Positions 7,661-16,906 of a stretch of DNA of 64,000 bases are shown here, piece after piece. The notes under the pieces are model-generated. The model saw only the letters and a program-made list of their open reading frames with translations. It did no database searches and was not told the DNA's origin. The stretch's first letter is position 1; each line of letters begins with the position of its first letter. The DNA comes from a beta proteobacterium CB (GTDB lineage: Bacteria; Pseudomonadota; Gammaproteobacteria; Burkholderiales; Burkholderiaceae), in the NCBI GenBank assembly GCA_000342265.1, contig CP004348.1:1116001-1180000 (forward strand), in the 5' to 3' direction. The translations under genes and the position numbers were made by a program.

Positions 7661-8944
7661 ATGTTATTTACAGATCTCGGTTTATCAGAATCCATTCTTC
7701 GCGCTATTAGCGAAGAAGGCTATACCAGCCCTACCCCCATTCAAGAAAAATCCATCCCCGCCGTATTAAAGGGTGGAGATTTACTAGCCGCAGCCCAAAC
7801 TGGCACCGGTAAAACGGCAGGCTTTACCCTGCCGATTCTGCAGCGCTTAAGTAGCACCGCTAAAGTTGGTGGCAAACGTCAGTTACGCGTATTGATTTTG
7901 ACCCCTACACGGGAATTAGCGGCTCAAGTTCAGGAGTCTGTCGTGACCTACGGCAAATACACTGGCCTCAAGTCCACAGTCATTTTTGGCGGCGTCGGCG
8001 CCAATCCTCAAATCAAAGCGATTGCCGCAGGCCTCGATATCTTGGTGGCAACGCCTGGTCGCTTGCTGGATTTGATGTCTCAAAATTGTGTCTCACTCGC
8101 CAATATTGAAATTCTTGTATTGGACGAGGCAGATCGCATGTTAGATATGGGTTTCTTACGTGATATCAAAAAAATATTGGCGGCACTTCCCAAGCAACGT
8201 CAAAATCTACTCTTTTCAGCAACCTTCTCGACCGAGATCAAGGCTTTGGCAGATGGATTACTGAATTCACCAGCCTTGATTGAGGTGGCGCGGAGTAACA
8301 GCACAAATGAAGCTATTGCTCAGCTCATTCACCCAGTAGACCGAAACCAAAAACATCCTTTGTTAGCGCATCTGATTAAATCCAATCAATGGCAACAGGT
8401 CCTCGTGTTTACTCGCACTAAGCATGGCGCCAATAAATTGGTTACTCAGCTTGAGAAAGACGGCATTACTGCCATGGCAATTCATGGGAATAAGAGTCAA
8501 AGCGCTCGCACTAAAGCCTTAGCAGAATTTAAGGATGGAAAAATCACTGTCTTGGTTGCTACCGACATTGCAGCCCGTGGAATCGATATTGATCAACTGC
8601 CCCATGTCGTGAACTATGACTTACCAAATGTATCTGAAGATTATGTGCATCGGATTGGCAGAACTGGTAGAGCGGGCTCGAATGGGGTGGCAGTTTCTTT
8701 AGTCTGTGTTGATGAGCATCAGATGCTTCGCGATATTGAGAAACTCATTAAGCAAAAACTACCCCAGGAAGTGATTGCTGGATTTGAGCCAGATCCGCAT
8801 GCCGTGGCACAACCCATTCAATTGCGAAGCCAGCAACACCAACAATCCAGAAAACCTCGACCAGGTAATGCTGGTGGCGGTAATGGCGGTGGCAGACCCG
8901 CTGCTAAGCGTAGCAGCCCACCTAAGCGTAGCTTTAATCGCTAA
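7661..8944 (+). CDS. rhlE: ATP-dependent RNA helicase, DEAD-box RhlE type
   Basis: RNA helicase of 427 residues. Motifs in order: Q motif (YTSPTPIQ), AQTGTGKT (Walker A), PTRELA, TPGR, DEAD at about 150, SAT, then the helicase C domain with ARGIDID and HRIGRTGR. The tail is basic and glycine-rich ([18 protein letters not shown]), as in RhlE-like proteins involved in ribosome assembly and cold adaptation. A TTG nine bases upstream is in frame, but ATG 7661 gives the normal family N terminus ([11 protein letters not shown]). Confidence 0.92.
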   Translation: MLFTDLGLSESILRAISEEGYTSPTPIQEKSIPAVLKGGDLLAAAQTGTGKTAGFTLPILQRLSSTAKVGGKRQLRVLILTPTRELAAQVQESVVTYGKYTGLKSTVIFGGVGANPQIKAIAAGLDILVATPGRLLDLMSQNCVSLANIEILVLDEADRMLDMGFLRDIKKILAALPKQRQNLLFSATFSTEIKALADGLLNSPALIEVARSNSTNEAIAQLIHPVDRNQKHPLLAHLIKSNQWQQVLVFTRTKHGANKLVTQLEKDGITAMAIHGNKSQSARTKALAEFKDGKITVLVATDIAARGIDIDQLPHVVNYDLPNVSEDYVHRIGRTGRAGSNGVAVSLVCVDEHQMLRDIEKLIKQKLPQEVIAGFEPDPHAVAQPIQLRSQQHQQSRKPRPGNAGGGNGGGRPAAKRSSPPKRSFNR

Positions 8945-8965
8945 AGCCCCGCTCTAGTAGCTGGT

Positions 8966-9847
8966 TTAGTCGGACTGTAGATTAAACACGCTTGAAAAAT
9001 CGAGCTGGCCGTTACCTGCCTTGCTATGGGCTTCATACAGTTTGCGGGACAACTCCCCCAGCGGAACACTTGCATCTAAATCACTTGCATTCTCGGTAGC
9101 CAAGCCCAAATCTTTCAACATGAGATCTACGCCAAAGCCGCCGACATATCCTTTTGAGGAAGGTACGTTTTCCATCACGCCAGGGCAAGGGTTATAGAGC
9201 TCCAAAACCCAGTTGCGCCCAGAGCTCTTCGACATGATGTCAGAGAGCACTTTGGGGTCCATGCCATTTGCCATGCCTAGACGTAATGCCTCACTAGTCC
9301 CTAGCATCTGAATACCCAGCAACATGTTGTTGCAGACCTTGACTGTTTGACCACTTCCGCTTGGGCCAGCATGAAAGATGTTCTTACCCATCTTCTCTAG
9401 CAATGGACGAGCTCGCTCTACATCTGTCGCATCTCCACCCACCATAAAGGTCAAGGTTCCCGCTTGCGCCCCTGCAGTACCACCTGATACTGGGGCGTCG
9501 ATCATGGCAAAGCCCTTGACCTTCGCTGCGGCAGCGACGGACTGTGAAACCTGAGGAGAAATCGTTGAACAGTCGATCAGCAAGGCTTTAGGGCTGACCT
9601 TTGCCAGTAAACCAGAATCCCCTAGATATAAAGATTCAACATGACGTGATGCCGGGAGCATGCTAATGATGACATCCGCATCCAGTGCAGCTTCTGCAGC
9701 ACTATGCATGGGAATTCCACCGGCAACCTTAAAAGCATCCAGTTGCGTCTGAACCAAATCAAACCCTTGAACCTCGTGCCCTGCTTTTATTAAATTGAGG
9801 GCCATGGGTAGACCCATATTACCTAAACCTAAAAATGCGACTTTCAT
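8966..9847 (-). CDS. mmsB: 3-hydroxyisobutyrate dehydrogenase
   Basis: NAD-dependent beta-hydroxyacid dehydrogenase of 293 residues. The N-terminal Rossmann fingerprint is FLGLGNMGLPMALNL. The substrate-binding DAPVSGGTAGAQAGTL and the catalytic lysine region GQTVKVCNNMLLG are both present, and the end has GFGVDLMLKDLGLA. The reaction is 3-hydroxyisobutyrate to methylmalonate semialdehyde in valine breakdown. A tartronate-semialdehyde reductase role is the main alternative, but the motif set fits HIBADH better. It is convergent with rhlE, and no neighbouring valine-pathway gene is present. Confidence 0.85.
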   Translation of the reverse strand: MKVAFLGLGNMGLPMALNLIKAGHEVQGFDLVQTQLDAFKVAGGIPMHSAAEAALDADVIISMLPASRHVESLYLGDSGLLAKVSPKALLIDCSTISPQVSQSVAAAAKVKGFAMIDAPVSGGTAGAQAGTLTFMVGGDATDVERARPLLEKMGKNIFHAGPSGSGQTVKVCNNMLLGIQMLGTSEALRLGMANGMDPKVLSDIMSKSSGRNWVLELYNPCPGVMENVPSSKGYVGGFGVDLMLKDLGLATENASDLDASVPLGELSRKLYEAHSKAGNGQLDFSSVFNLQSD

Positions 9848-9931
9848 ATATGCCTCGTATGAGATGGTGAAGATCTAATATCTCACTATAGCTTGCTTAT
9901 AAACTAGCTGGATAAATAACCGGGAGCCGAG

Positions 9932-10225
9932 ATGACCATTAAAGTAATTGGCCTGATTCAGTTAAATAATCTTGAGGCATTTGAGGAGTACCGGTCTCAG
10001 GTAGGAGAAACGGTAGCCCTCTATCAAGGTAGGGTTGCATCCAGGGGCTCTTTCAACACATTTCTCTGGAATGAATTAGAGTGCGGCACTTTTAGTGCGT
10101 TTGTGGAGCTGGAGTTTCCAGACCTAGAGCGCTCTCAATCTTGGGCCAATAGCCCAGAGTATCAAAGCTTGCTACCAATCCGCAGTAAAGCGATGAAGCT
10201 CACTTTATTTTCCGTAAGCCTATAA
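9932..10225 (+). CDS. DUF1330-like small protein
   Basis: Protein of 97 residues with an N-terminal beta strand and a dimeric alpha/beta-barrel look (MTIKVIGLIQLNNLEAFEEY, then ELEFPDLERSQSWANSPEYQ). The SWANSPEYQ element is characteristic of DUF1330. Function is unknown. GGGAGCCGAG precedes the ATG. It is divergent from the 3-hydroxyisobutyrate dehydrogenase gene. Confidence 0.75.
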   Translation: MTIKVIGLIQLNNLEAFEEYRSQVGETVALYQGRVASRGSFNTFLWNELECGTFSAFVELEFPDLERSQSWANSPEYQSLLPIRSKAMKLTLFSVSL

Positions 10226-10231
10226 AAATAA

Positions 10232-10258
10232 AGCCCGGCTCCTTGTGGGGGCCAGGCT
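10232..10258. terminator. Imperfect hairpin between convergent genes
   Basis: An AGCCCGGCTCC arm pairs with GGGGCCAGGCT with two mismatches. There is no clean T-tract, so termination is only probable. It sits between two convergent small genes. Confidence 0.4.
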
Positions 10259-10282
10259 GAATTCAATTCGGAGAAAAGTAAA

Positions 10283-10471
10283 TTACTTCTTGGCTTCCAT
10301 CGCTTCTTTAGTGGCCGTAATTTCTTTACGACGCTCTTTGCATGCTCCAGCAATTTCTTGCAAAGCTTTACGTGCACGCGCAGCAGATGCCTTAACGCCC
10401 TTTTCAATAAACTTTTCGTTTTCCGCTTTATAAGTTTCAAAAGCAGCTAACAATGTATCGTGTTGTGACAT
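10283..10471 (-). CDS. Small lysine/alanine-rich protein, histone H1-like (Hc1-like)
   Basis: Basic helical protein of 62 residues. GGAGACAAG precedes ATG 10471. An open frame extends further upstream but lacks a ribosome site and similar composition. The central KGVKASAARARKALQEIAG and the terminal KERRKEITATKEAMEAKK resemble the short bacterial histone H1/Hc1-like proteins common in Burkholderiales. This is a resemblance I recall and cannot verify here. Nucleoid binding is therefore a hypothesis. Confidence 0.65.
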   Translation of the reverse strand: MSQHDTLLAAFETYKAENEKFIEKGVKASAARARKALQEIAGACKERRKEITATKEAMEAKK

Positions 10472-10847
10472 CTTGTCTCCTATGTTTCTAATGAAAGTAT
10501 GAGTACTAGGCTCGAAATTAGTATATCCCCATAAAAAGCGAAGGATTTCAGGGTTAGTATCAGGGATAACTCTTAGATCCCATAAATCGCCCAAAATAAC
10601 AAAAAACTATTAAAAACCAACGGAGACACACGTGAAAAATAGAAATACTGCATATTTACGGCCCAGCCACCTGAATAGGCAATCCCTCGCTCAGTTTTAG
10701 ATGGCCTCCAAAATGAGCTACCCAGCATTTATAGGCACTCCTGGATCCATTGTTTTGCGCTAAGTCGATGTCGCAATGCAGCGAATGAGTCGAGTACCGC
10801 ATTGAATTGATGCCCATATTAACCACTCTAATTAATACAGAAAAATT
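10472..10847. other. Intergenic stretch of 376 bases without a convincing gene
   Basis: Upstream region of the histone-like gene (minus) and of the rhodanese gene (plus). It holds AT-rich segments suited to divergent promoters. A 22-codon frame from GTG 10632 follows CGGAGACACAC but is too short to call. I see no RNA gene or strong repeat. Confidence 0.5.
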
Positions 10848-12431
10848 ATGTCCATTAAAAATCAAGACTATGCATTTGTCCGCAACAAGCTCCTCAAAAA
10901 AGAGGAAATTGCATTCCTAGATGTTCGCGAAGAGGATCCCCATGCGCAAGAGCACCCCTTATTTGCAGCTAATTTTCCGCTATCCCGCATTGAGGTCGAT
11001 GCATTTAGCAAGCTTCCCAGAAAAGATGTGCCCATTGTTACCCTTGATGATGGCGAAGGTGCTGCCCAACTGGCAGCGCAAAGACTCTCTGCACTTGGTT
11101 ACCTGGATGTATCTGTTTTTGATGGTGGAGTGAAGGCATGGAAAGCTGCAGGCGGCGAAGTATTTAAAGATGTGAATGTGCCCAGCAAATCTTTTGGTGA
11201 GTTTGTAGAGTCCAAGAGACATACGCCCTCGCTATCTGCACAAGAAGTAAAGAAGTTACTTGATGATAAAGAGGATGTTGTAGTAGTTGACGTGCGTCGT
11301 TTTGATGAATATCAAACTATGAGCATCCCTACTGGCATTAGCGTTCCTGGTGCCGAACTGGTCTTGCGTGTTCCTGAGCTTGCACCCAATCCAAAGACAA
11401 AGATCATCGTGAACTGCGCAGGAAGAACACGCAGTATTTTAGGTACGCAGTCTTTAATCAATGCAGGAATCCCCAATGAGGTCAATGCATTACGCAATGG
11501 CACGATTGGCTGGACCTTGGCTGGGCAAGAATTGGATAAGGGCCAAAGCCGTAAATTTACAGAGGTGAGTGACAGCACTGCAAGTGAAGCTGCGCAACGT
11601 GCACGAAGCGTTGCTGATAAAGCAGGGGTTAAGCGGGTAACGCTTGCAGATATAGCGCAGTGGAAATCTCAGACCGATCGAACAACGTATTTCTTTGACC
11701 CAAGAACGCCGGAAGAATATGAGGCAGGCCACCTTCCTGGATTTCGCTCAATCCCGGGCGGTCAATTAGTACAAGAAACAGAAATGGTTGCACCGGTTCG
11801 AGGCGCACGCATTGTCCTATCCGATCCAGGTGGTGTTAGAGCAAATATGCCCGCCTCATGGCTTGCCCAAATGGCATGGGATGTCTATGTCATTGATGGC
11901 ATCAAAGAATCGGATCTGACAGAAAAAGGTCCATGGAAGCCAGCCCTCCCCGCATCTCCCCAGATTCAAACGGTGGATACCACGACTGCTTCAGCATGGT
12001 TAAAAAATGATGGGGATAGCATTGTGATAGATCTCAGTACCCATGCAAATTATGTAAAAGGGCATATCCCTGGTAGCTGGTTTGCACTGCGCTCACAGTT
12101 CTCGACTGCCATGCAGAATCTGCCAACAGCAAGTCGCTATGTCCTCACGAGCACTACCGGAGAACTTGCTGTATTTGCCGCCAATGAAATACAAGCACTG
12201 ACAAAAGCCAAAGTGTTTGTTTTATCTGGTGGCAATAAGGCATGGACGGATGCAGGTCTCGAGATGGAAAAAGGCCCCACTCATTTAGCCTCACCCCCAA
12301 TGGATCGTTACAAGCGCCCATACGAAGGTACAAGCGTAGATCCAGCTGCCATGCAAGCCTACCTAGACTGGGAGTTTGGATTGGTAGAACAACTAGGTAA
12401 GGATGGCACTCATCATTTCTGGGTACTGTAA
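10848..12431 (+). CDS. Protein with four rhodanese domains
   Basis: Cytoplasmic sulfurtransferase-like protein of 527 residues with four rhodanese modules, recognisable by FLDVREED, VVVDVRRFDEY, FFDPRTPEEYEAGHLPG and VIDLSTHANYVKGHIPG. Only the second has a catalytic loop with cysteine (NCAGRTRS, about residue 190). The equivalent loops of domains 1, 3 and 4 read LDDGEG, LSDPGG and TSTTGE. So one domain is probably active and three are structural or binding modules. The cysteine-dioxygenase-type gene at 7 kb hints at nearby sulfur metabolism, but there is no operon. Confidence 0.85.
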   Translation: MSIKNQDYAFVRNKLLKKEEIAFLDVREEDPHAQEHPLFAANFPLSRIEVDAFSKLPRKDVPIVTLDDGEGAAQLAAQRLSALGYLDVSVFDGGVKAWKAAGGEVFKDVNVPSKSFGEFVESKRHTPSLSAQEVKKLLDDKEDVVVVDVRRFDEYQTMSIPTGISVPGAELVLRVPELAPNPKTKIIVNCAGRTRSILGTQSLINAGIPNEVNALRNGTIGWTLAGQELDKGQSRKFTEVSDSTASEAAQRARSVADKAGVKRVTLADIAQWKSQTDRTTYFFDPRTPEEYEAGHLPGFRSIPGGQLVQETEMVAPVRGARIVLSDPGGVRANMPASWLAQMAWDVYVIDGIKESDLTEKGPWKPALPASPQIQTVDTTTASAWLKNDGDSIVIDLSTHANYVKGHIPGSWFALRSQFSTAMQNLPTASRYVLTSTTGELAVFAANEIQALTKAKVFVLSGGNKAWTDAGLEMEKGPTHLASPPMDRYKRPYEGTSVDPAAMQAYLDWEFGLVEQLGKDGTHHFWVL

Positions 12432-12483
12432 TTCTGAATGGTGGCGCCTTGTTGGCGTCACCCCCTTTTTTTCTGGCGCTGAT

Positions 12484-12774
12484 GTGAGACAAATCATCCT
12501 GTTAGTTTTTGCTCTAGGGCTTTCAGCCTGCGGGAGAGAAACGTATACCACCTGGTCATGCATCGATGAAGCCGGATCCAAATCAACGATGATTCTCAAA
12601 CAGGCGCAGATGCAATTTCAAAATAGTCAATATGATTACTGCGGAAGCCTTGGTCCTCTAAGTTATTTTGATCTAAAGTGTCCCAGCCAAATTCAGGGGT
12701 CTAGTCAAATCTTTACACCCGACTCAGGAAAACTGATCAGCAGCGGAAAGGAGTTGAAGTGCAATGCCCTCTAA
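12484..12774 (+). CDS. Small predicted lipoprotein, function unknown
   Basis: About 96 residues. The frame starts at GTG 12484, which gives a short type II signal (RQIILLVFALGLSAC) with lipobox LSAC. An upstream ATG at 12403 overlaps the previous gene and breaks the signal peptide, so I reject it. No good Shine-Dalgarno site is visible. The mature part contains four further cysteines and no known motif. Its end overlaps the start of the next gene by 11 bases. Confidence 0.6.
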   Translation: MRQIILLVFALGLSACGRETYTTWSCIDEAGSKSTMILKQAQMQFQNSQYDYCGSLGPLSYFDLKCPSQIQGSSQIFTPDSGKLISSGKELKCNAL

Positions 12775-13000
12775 AGAACAAAACGCCCTCAATCCTAAAA
12801 AACTACTTCTTAGTAAGTGGACCGCTGTCAAGCCGATGCACAAGCGAAAGCATTTTCTAGTGAGCAAGGTCATACTTCCGGAGATACCAGAAGCAGCGAT
12901 TGAATTGATTGAACTAGAAGCTGTCTTTGATCAGAGCGTTCAAGTAATTCCTTGGCGTGATTTAAAAAATACAGAGATCTGGCTGCAGGGCTGGGTGTAA
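12764..13000 (+). CDS. Trp-rich conserved small protein (TIGR02450-like)
   Basis: Protein of 78 residues with the core NPKKLLLSKWTAVKP followed by KHFLVSK and a terminal EIWLQGWV. This matches the conserved tryptophan-rich family TIGR02450 of unknown function. It overlaps the upstream lipoprotein gene, suggesting translational coupling. A hairpin terminator follows immediately. Confidence 0.75.
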   Translation: MPSKEQNALNPKKLLLSKWTAVKPMHKRKHFLVSKVILPEIPEAAIELIELEAVFDQSVQVIPWRDLKNTEIWLQGWV

Positions 13001-13026
13001 AAAAGCCACCCGTATTGGGTGGCTTC
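13001..13026. terminator. Intrinsic terminator between convergent genes
   Basis: GCCACCC-GTATT-GGGTGGC stem. Read on the minus strand it is followed by TTTTTT, so it chiefly ends the minus-strand phasin-like gene. On the plus strand the tail is weaker (TTCTC). Confidence 0.8.
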
Positions 13027-13053
13027 TCGGAACGCATCCTCAGTATTGCTTAC

Positions 13054-13578
13054 TTATTTAGACTTCGTCTTTGAATCCGAAGATTTTCGAAGCTCTTCAA
13101 TATTTTTCTCAGCAGCATCCGCTACCTGATTCACAATTTTTCGACCTTCTTTAAACATTTTTTGACCAGTTATCGACATTTCATGAACCACCTTAGATAA
13201 CTTATCAGCATGCCCTGGAATTTTGTCCTCAACATCCTCAAGCCAACTTACCAAGGAACTGCGGACCTTTTCTAAATGCTTTTCGGTTCCATCAGCTGCA
13301 TCATCGCCAATCTCCTTGAGAACAGACTTGACCTTCTTCTGATAAACAGTCGCACGTTTTGCCGCTTCTTTGGTGGCAGCCTCCTGCAGCTCTTTGAGCT
13401 TTGTAAGATCATTTTTTGCCGCAGACTTGGCGCTCTCCATGGCATTTTTCATGCCCCATTGAATTTCTTCGAGGTGATGCGCGCTCAAATCTTTGGCGGC
13501 ATCCAATAATTTATGGGAATAAGCAAATAATTCCTTAGCCTTTTCTTGTTGCCATGCTTGAATATCTTTCTTATCCAT
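13054..13578 (-). CDS. Phasin-like helical protein
   Basis: Protein of 174 residues, almost entirely helical and rich in Lys, Ala and Glu, with no signal peptide or membrane segment. The first half (FAYSHKLLDAAKDLSAHHLEE, AKNDLTKLKELQEAATKEAA) has the amphipathic pattern of phasins, which coat polyhydroxyalkanoate granules. The tail is KSSDSKTKSK. GGAGAGGTG precedes the ATG. A 3-hydroxybutyrate dehydrogenase at 32 kb fits a PHB-using organism. The phasin call is moderate; a generic coiled-coil protein is the alternative. Confidence 0.65.
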   Translation of the reverse strand: MDKKDIQAWQQEKAKELFAYSHKLLDAAKDLSAHHLEEIQWGMKNAMESAKSAAKNDLTKLKELQEAATKEAAKRATVYQKKVKSVLKEIGDDAADGTEKHLEKVRSSLVSWLEDVEDKIPGHADKLSKVVHEMSITGQKMFKEGRKIVNQVADAAEKNIEELRKSSDSKTKSK

Positions 13579-13693
13579 TACACCTCTCCTTGAGTTAAAT
13601 AAATATATCGATTAATTTAAAGCCTGCGTTTCTACTCTATACCCAAATGAGAGACTTGCCAATTCCCTGCTGTATTGGCATTAAAATTAGGCT

Positions 13694-14083
13694 ATGAGCG
13701 AAAGAAAAAACCCATATGAGATTATTGGTGGCGCAGCGAAAGTTGAGGAATTGGTTGACCGCTTCTATGATTTGATGGCCCTAGAGGAGCCCTTTGCAGA
13801 ATTGAGGGCGATGCATTCTCACGACCTATCAGGCTCTCGTGAGAAGTTGAAGCTGTTTTTATCGGGATGGCTTGGGGGTCCGGATATCTATTCTCCAAAG
13901 TATGGCCATCCAATGCTACGTGCACGACACCTGCCCTTCAAAATTGGTATGAAGGAGCGTAATCAGTGGCTGGCCTGTATGTATCGGGCCATGGAAGACT
14001 GCGGTATCGATGGACAGATTGGCGCTCAGCTAGAAGAGTCTTTTTTCAATACCGCTGACTGGATGAGAAACCAGCCGAACTGA
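13694..14083 (+). CDS. Group II truncated haemoglobin
   Basis: Haem protein of 129 residues with the 2-on-2 globin layout of group II (TrHbO/YjbI): NPYEIIGGAAKVEELVDRFYDLM at the start, then LSGWLGGPDIYSPKYGHPMLRARHLPF, which includes the proximal-side GHP..RARH pattern, and the invariant W in ADWM near the end. It probably handles oxygen, NO or peroxide. It is convergent with the flavoprotein at 14091, nine bases apart. Confidence 0.9.
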   Translation: MSERKNPYEIIGGAAKVEELVDRFYDLMALEEPFAELRAMHSHDLSGSREKLKLFLSGWLGGPDIYSPKYGHPMLRARHLPFKIGMKERNQWLACMYRAMEDCGIDGQIGAQLEESFFNTADWMRNQPN

Positions 14084-14090
14084 TCTATCT

Positions 14091-15308
14091 CTAGATGGAA
14101 TGGGCACAAGCAAAACCACTCGCCCAAGCCCACTGGAAGTTATGACCCCCAAGGTGTCCAGTCACATCGACACACTCACCAATAAAATACAGGCCGGGAC
14201 GATTGCGAGCCATCATGGTTTGACCATCTAGCTCTTTGGTGTCAACACCCCCCAACATGACTTCCGCCTTTTTCCAGCCCAAGGTTCCCGCTGGCTTGAC
14301 CGACCAATTAGTAATGAGCTCCTTAAGAGTCTGACGATCTTTCTTAGAAACCTCAGCCCACTTTTTGCCCAAGAGATTTTTCTGCTCCGAAAATGCTTTT
14401 GCTAAACGCAAGGGCATGACTGAGGCCAAAATATTTTCCGTTAACTTGAGACGGTTATCTTCATTATTAAAGAGTTCATCACAGCTAAATTGACCATTAG
14501 CTTCAACTGCCCCCAGCCAATCAATATGAATTGCCTCACCTTCAGCCCAGTAACTGCTGGCTTGCAAGACTGCTGGACCTGAAAGGCCTTTATGGGTCAA
14601 CAATAAGTCTTCGTTAAAACGGCAGGCGCCATAGCGATTGCCTTTTGAACCAGCCGCAATGCGTACCGGCAAACTCAAACCAGACAACTCAATCAGATTA
14701 TCAAACTCACCGGAAGTAAATGACAGCGGCACTAAGGCAGGTCGTGGATCAACCACTTTCAATCCGAATTGCTTGGCGATATCCAAGGAATACGCTGTTG
14801 CACCAATTGCAGGGACTGGCAAACCGCCAGTTGCCATGACTAAAGATGATGAACGCTCAATACCAGCATTAGTTTGAACGTTCCACACACCTGCCCCATT
14901 GGAGATCGACTCTACCGTGACCGGATGACGAATATCAACACGGCCCTTAGCGCACTCCCCAAGTAACATCTCAATAATTTGCTTGGCAGAATCATCGCAA
15001 AACAATTGCCCTTGATGTTTCTGATGATAGGCAATACGATAAGACTGCACCAGCTTAATGAACTCTTTTGCAGGATAACGTGCCAAGGCACTTTTTACAA
15101 AGTGCGGATTAAGAGAGAGGAAGTTAGCTGGACTGCTATGTAAATTAGTGAAGTTACAGCGACCCCCACCACTAATCCGAATTTTTTCGCACAAAGTGTC
15201 GGCATGATCGAGTACTAGGACTTTTTTGCCTAACTGACCAGCCACCCCGGCACAAAAAAGACCAGCTGCCCCACCACCAATAATGATGGCATCCCAGACC
15301 TTACTCAT
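14091..15308 (-). CDS. NAD(P)/FAD-dependent oxidoreductase, HI0933/YhiN family
   Basis: Flavoprotein of 405 residues with the dinucleotide-binding IIGGGAAGLFCAG at the N terminus and the family signature KIRISGGGRCNFTN. The C-terminal end GLYFIGECVDVTGHLGGHNFQWAWASG is typical of HI0933-like proteins (BaiN relatives). The physiological substrate is unknown. The upstream membrane gene stops four bases before this start, so the two are likely co-transcribed. Confidence 0.88.
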   Translation of the reverse strand: MSKVWDAIIIGGGAAGLFCAGVAGQLGKKVLVLDHADTLCEKIRISGGGRCNFTNLHSSPANFLSLNPHFVKSALARYPAKEFIKLVQSYRIAYHQKHQGQLFCDDSAKQIIEMLLGECAKGRVDIRHPVTVESISNGAGVWNVQTNAGIERSSSLVMATGGLPVPAIGATAYSLDIAKQFGLKVVDPRPALVPLSFTSGEFDNLIELSGLSLPVRIAAGSKGNRYGACRFNEDLLLTHKGLSGPAVLQASSYWAEGEAIHIDWLGAVEANGQFSCDELFNNEDNRLKLTENILASVMPLRLAKAFSEQKNLLGKKWAEVSKKDRQTLKELITNWSVKPAGTLGWKKAEVMLGGVDTKELDGQTMMARNRPGLYFIGECVDVTGHLGGHNFQWAWASGFACAHSI

Positions 15309-15311
15309 GAT

Positions 15312-15827
15312 TTACTTAAAGCGCTCAATGACTTCAACTGGAAGCTTGAGTTTTTGCATATGAAGGCGGGTATAGGCTTGACGGAAATTCTTGGTCATCG
15401 AGATCATGACGGAGGCTGTCCAAGCAAAAGCAAACATACCTGAAAAGGCGATGATGATTGCCAACATTTTCCAGCCACTTGGCAGCAGATCGTCCATGAA
15501 GCCCATAGCGGTATAAGTACTGCCACTAAATAAAATGCTTTCACCTAAATTGGGCAGCAGATTAAAAGCTCTCAACGAGACACCCCAAAGGATGATTTCA
15601 AAAATATGCGTCAGAAATAAACACAATATGCTGACATAAAACACGAAAGCCACGGAAGAGTACTTATGCTCTGAAAGATAAAGAAATGACTTCACCTCAT
15701 ACCGCTTTGCGATTTGCAGTAAAGCTAAACCATGCACCAACATCACCACAAGCAGCATAGCAATGCCAAACAAATAGGCTGGTAAATCCAGTTCGGAGCT
15801 TAGGGTTACTGTATTGGCGATAGTCAT
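15312..15827 (-). CDS. Two-TM ion channel-like membrane protein
   Basis: Membrane protein of 171 residues with hydrophobic segments at about 15-40, 58-82 and 115-142. A re-entrant pore-like stretch SGSTYTAMGFMDDLLP precedes the last helix, as in Ion_trans_2 potassium channels. The filter position reads TAMGF rather than the canonical TVGYG, so ion selectivity is uncertain. A short cytoplasmic C terminus follows. It precedes the FAD oxidoreductase gene in a probable two-gene operon. Confidence 0.65.
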   Translation of the reverse strand: MTIANTVTLSSELDLPAYLFGIAMLLVVMLVHGLALLQIAKRYEVKSFLYLSEHKYSSVAFVFYVSILCLFLTHIFEIILWGVSLRAFNLLPNLGESILFSGSTYTAMGFMDDLLPSGWKMLAIIIAFSGMFAFAWTASVMISMTKNFRQAYTRLHMQKLKLPVEVIERFK

Positions 15828-15854
15828 GATGTAAGTGAGTCTATTTTACAGTTC

Positions 15855-16712
15855 TCAGGCTAATTGATACCAGTCCCGAATGATTGCCCAAGCTTCCTCA
15901 GCAGTTTCTACAAAGTGAATTAACTGCATATCGACTTGATCTATCACCCCATGCTCAAGCATCTGCTTAAAATTAATTACTTCCTGCCAGAATGACTTGC
16001 CGACCAGAATGATTGGAAAACGTTCAACCTTTTTGGTTTGCATTAAGGTCAATACCTCAAAGAGTTCATCAAAGGAACCAAAGCCTCCTGGGTAGGCAAC
16101 AATTGACCTTGCCCTGAGCATGAAGTGCATTTTACGAATAGCGAAATAGTGAAAGCGGAAACTCAAACCTGGAGTGAGGTAAGGATTGGGATGCTGCTCT
16201 CTAGGCAGGCTAATATTAAAACCAATTGTTCTATCCCCTGCCTCAAACGCACCGCGATTAGCAGCCTCCATGATTCCGGGACCGCCGCCTGTAGCAATGT
16301 GTAATTTATTGTGATCTTCAGATTGGGTAGCATTGTAGGCTGCTACGATCGCACCGAACTCTCTGGCTGAATCATAGTATTTACAGTGCAGCAAAGCTTG
16401 CTTAGCCTCAGCTTTTTCCTCTGGCGTTTTAGCATTACACTCCAGCTCTCGAGCCGCCTCGCAGCTCACAAACCGAGTGGAACCAAATACTGTAATCGTG
16501 TGCTCAATACCGTGCTCATGCAATAAGATCTCAGGTTTTAATAATTCAAGCTGGAAGCGCAAACCCAAAGTTTCCCGGCGAGCTAAAAAAGCTTGATCAT
16601 CAAAGGCAAATCGATAGGAGTCCTCAGAACTCTCTTCTGCTAACTGACTTTTTTGAAGGCTCAGAAAATCAGTGATAGTTTGGGAATTATTTACAGGGAG
16701 CTTAGAACTCAT
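15855..16712 (-). CDS. LOG-family nucleotide 5'-monophosphate phosphoribohydrolase-like protein (TIGR00730)
   Basis: Rossmann-fold protein of about 285 residues. The family signatures are GGGPGIMEAANRGA and PGGFGSFDELFEVL (the PGGxGTxxE motif). Such enzymes release the base from nucleoside monophosphates. The frame reaches ATG 16742, but ATG 16712 has AAAGG at better spacing and I prefer it. The N-terminal 80 residues before the Rossmann core are longer than in the minimal LOG enzymes. Confidence 0.83.
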   Translation of the reverse strand: MSSKLPVNNSQTITDFLSLQKSQLAEESSEDSYRFAFDDQAFLARRETLGLRFQLELLKPEILLHEHGIEHTITVFGSTRFVSCEAARELECNAKTPEEKAEAKQALLHCKYYDSAREFGAIVAAYNATQSEDHNKLHIATGGGPGIMEAANRGAFEAGDRTIGFNISLPREQHPNPYLTPGLSFRFHYFAIRKMHFMLRARSIVAYPGGFGSFDELFEVLTLMQTKKVERFPIILVGKSFWQEVINFKQMLEHGVIDQVDMQLIHFVETAEEAWAIIRDWYQLA

Positions 16713-16906
16713 GTCACAGCCTTTAAAAGAACCTACCTTCATTTTGAACCAACTAAAGCAAGGGTTAGAGCTAGTCTAAGCCACATCGGAATCAGTATTA
16801 CCACCTAGAATATTGCATTAATTTGTAATCTAGGGCTAATTCGGATTTACCACCAGCAATTCAGGCGTTAGTATTAGGCAATATTAACCAAACCGAAGGA
16901 AAAGCA

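Noticed and set aside
10656..10865. 69-codon frame on the minus strand
   Set aside because: It overlaps the rhodanese start region, has no ribosome site and a non-protein-like composition.
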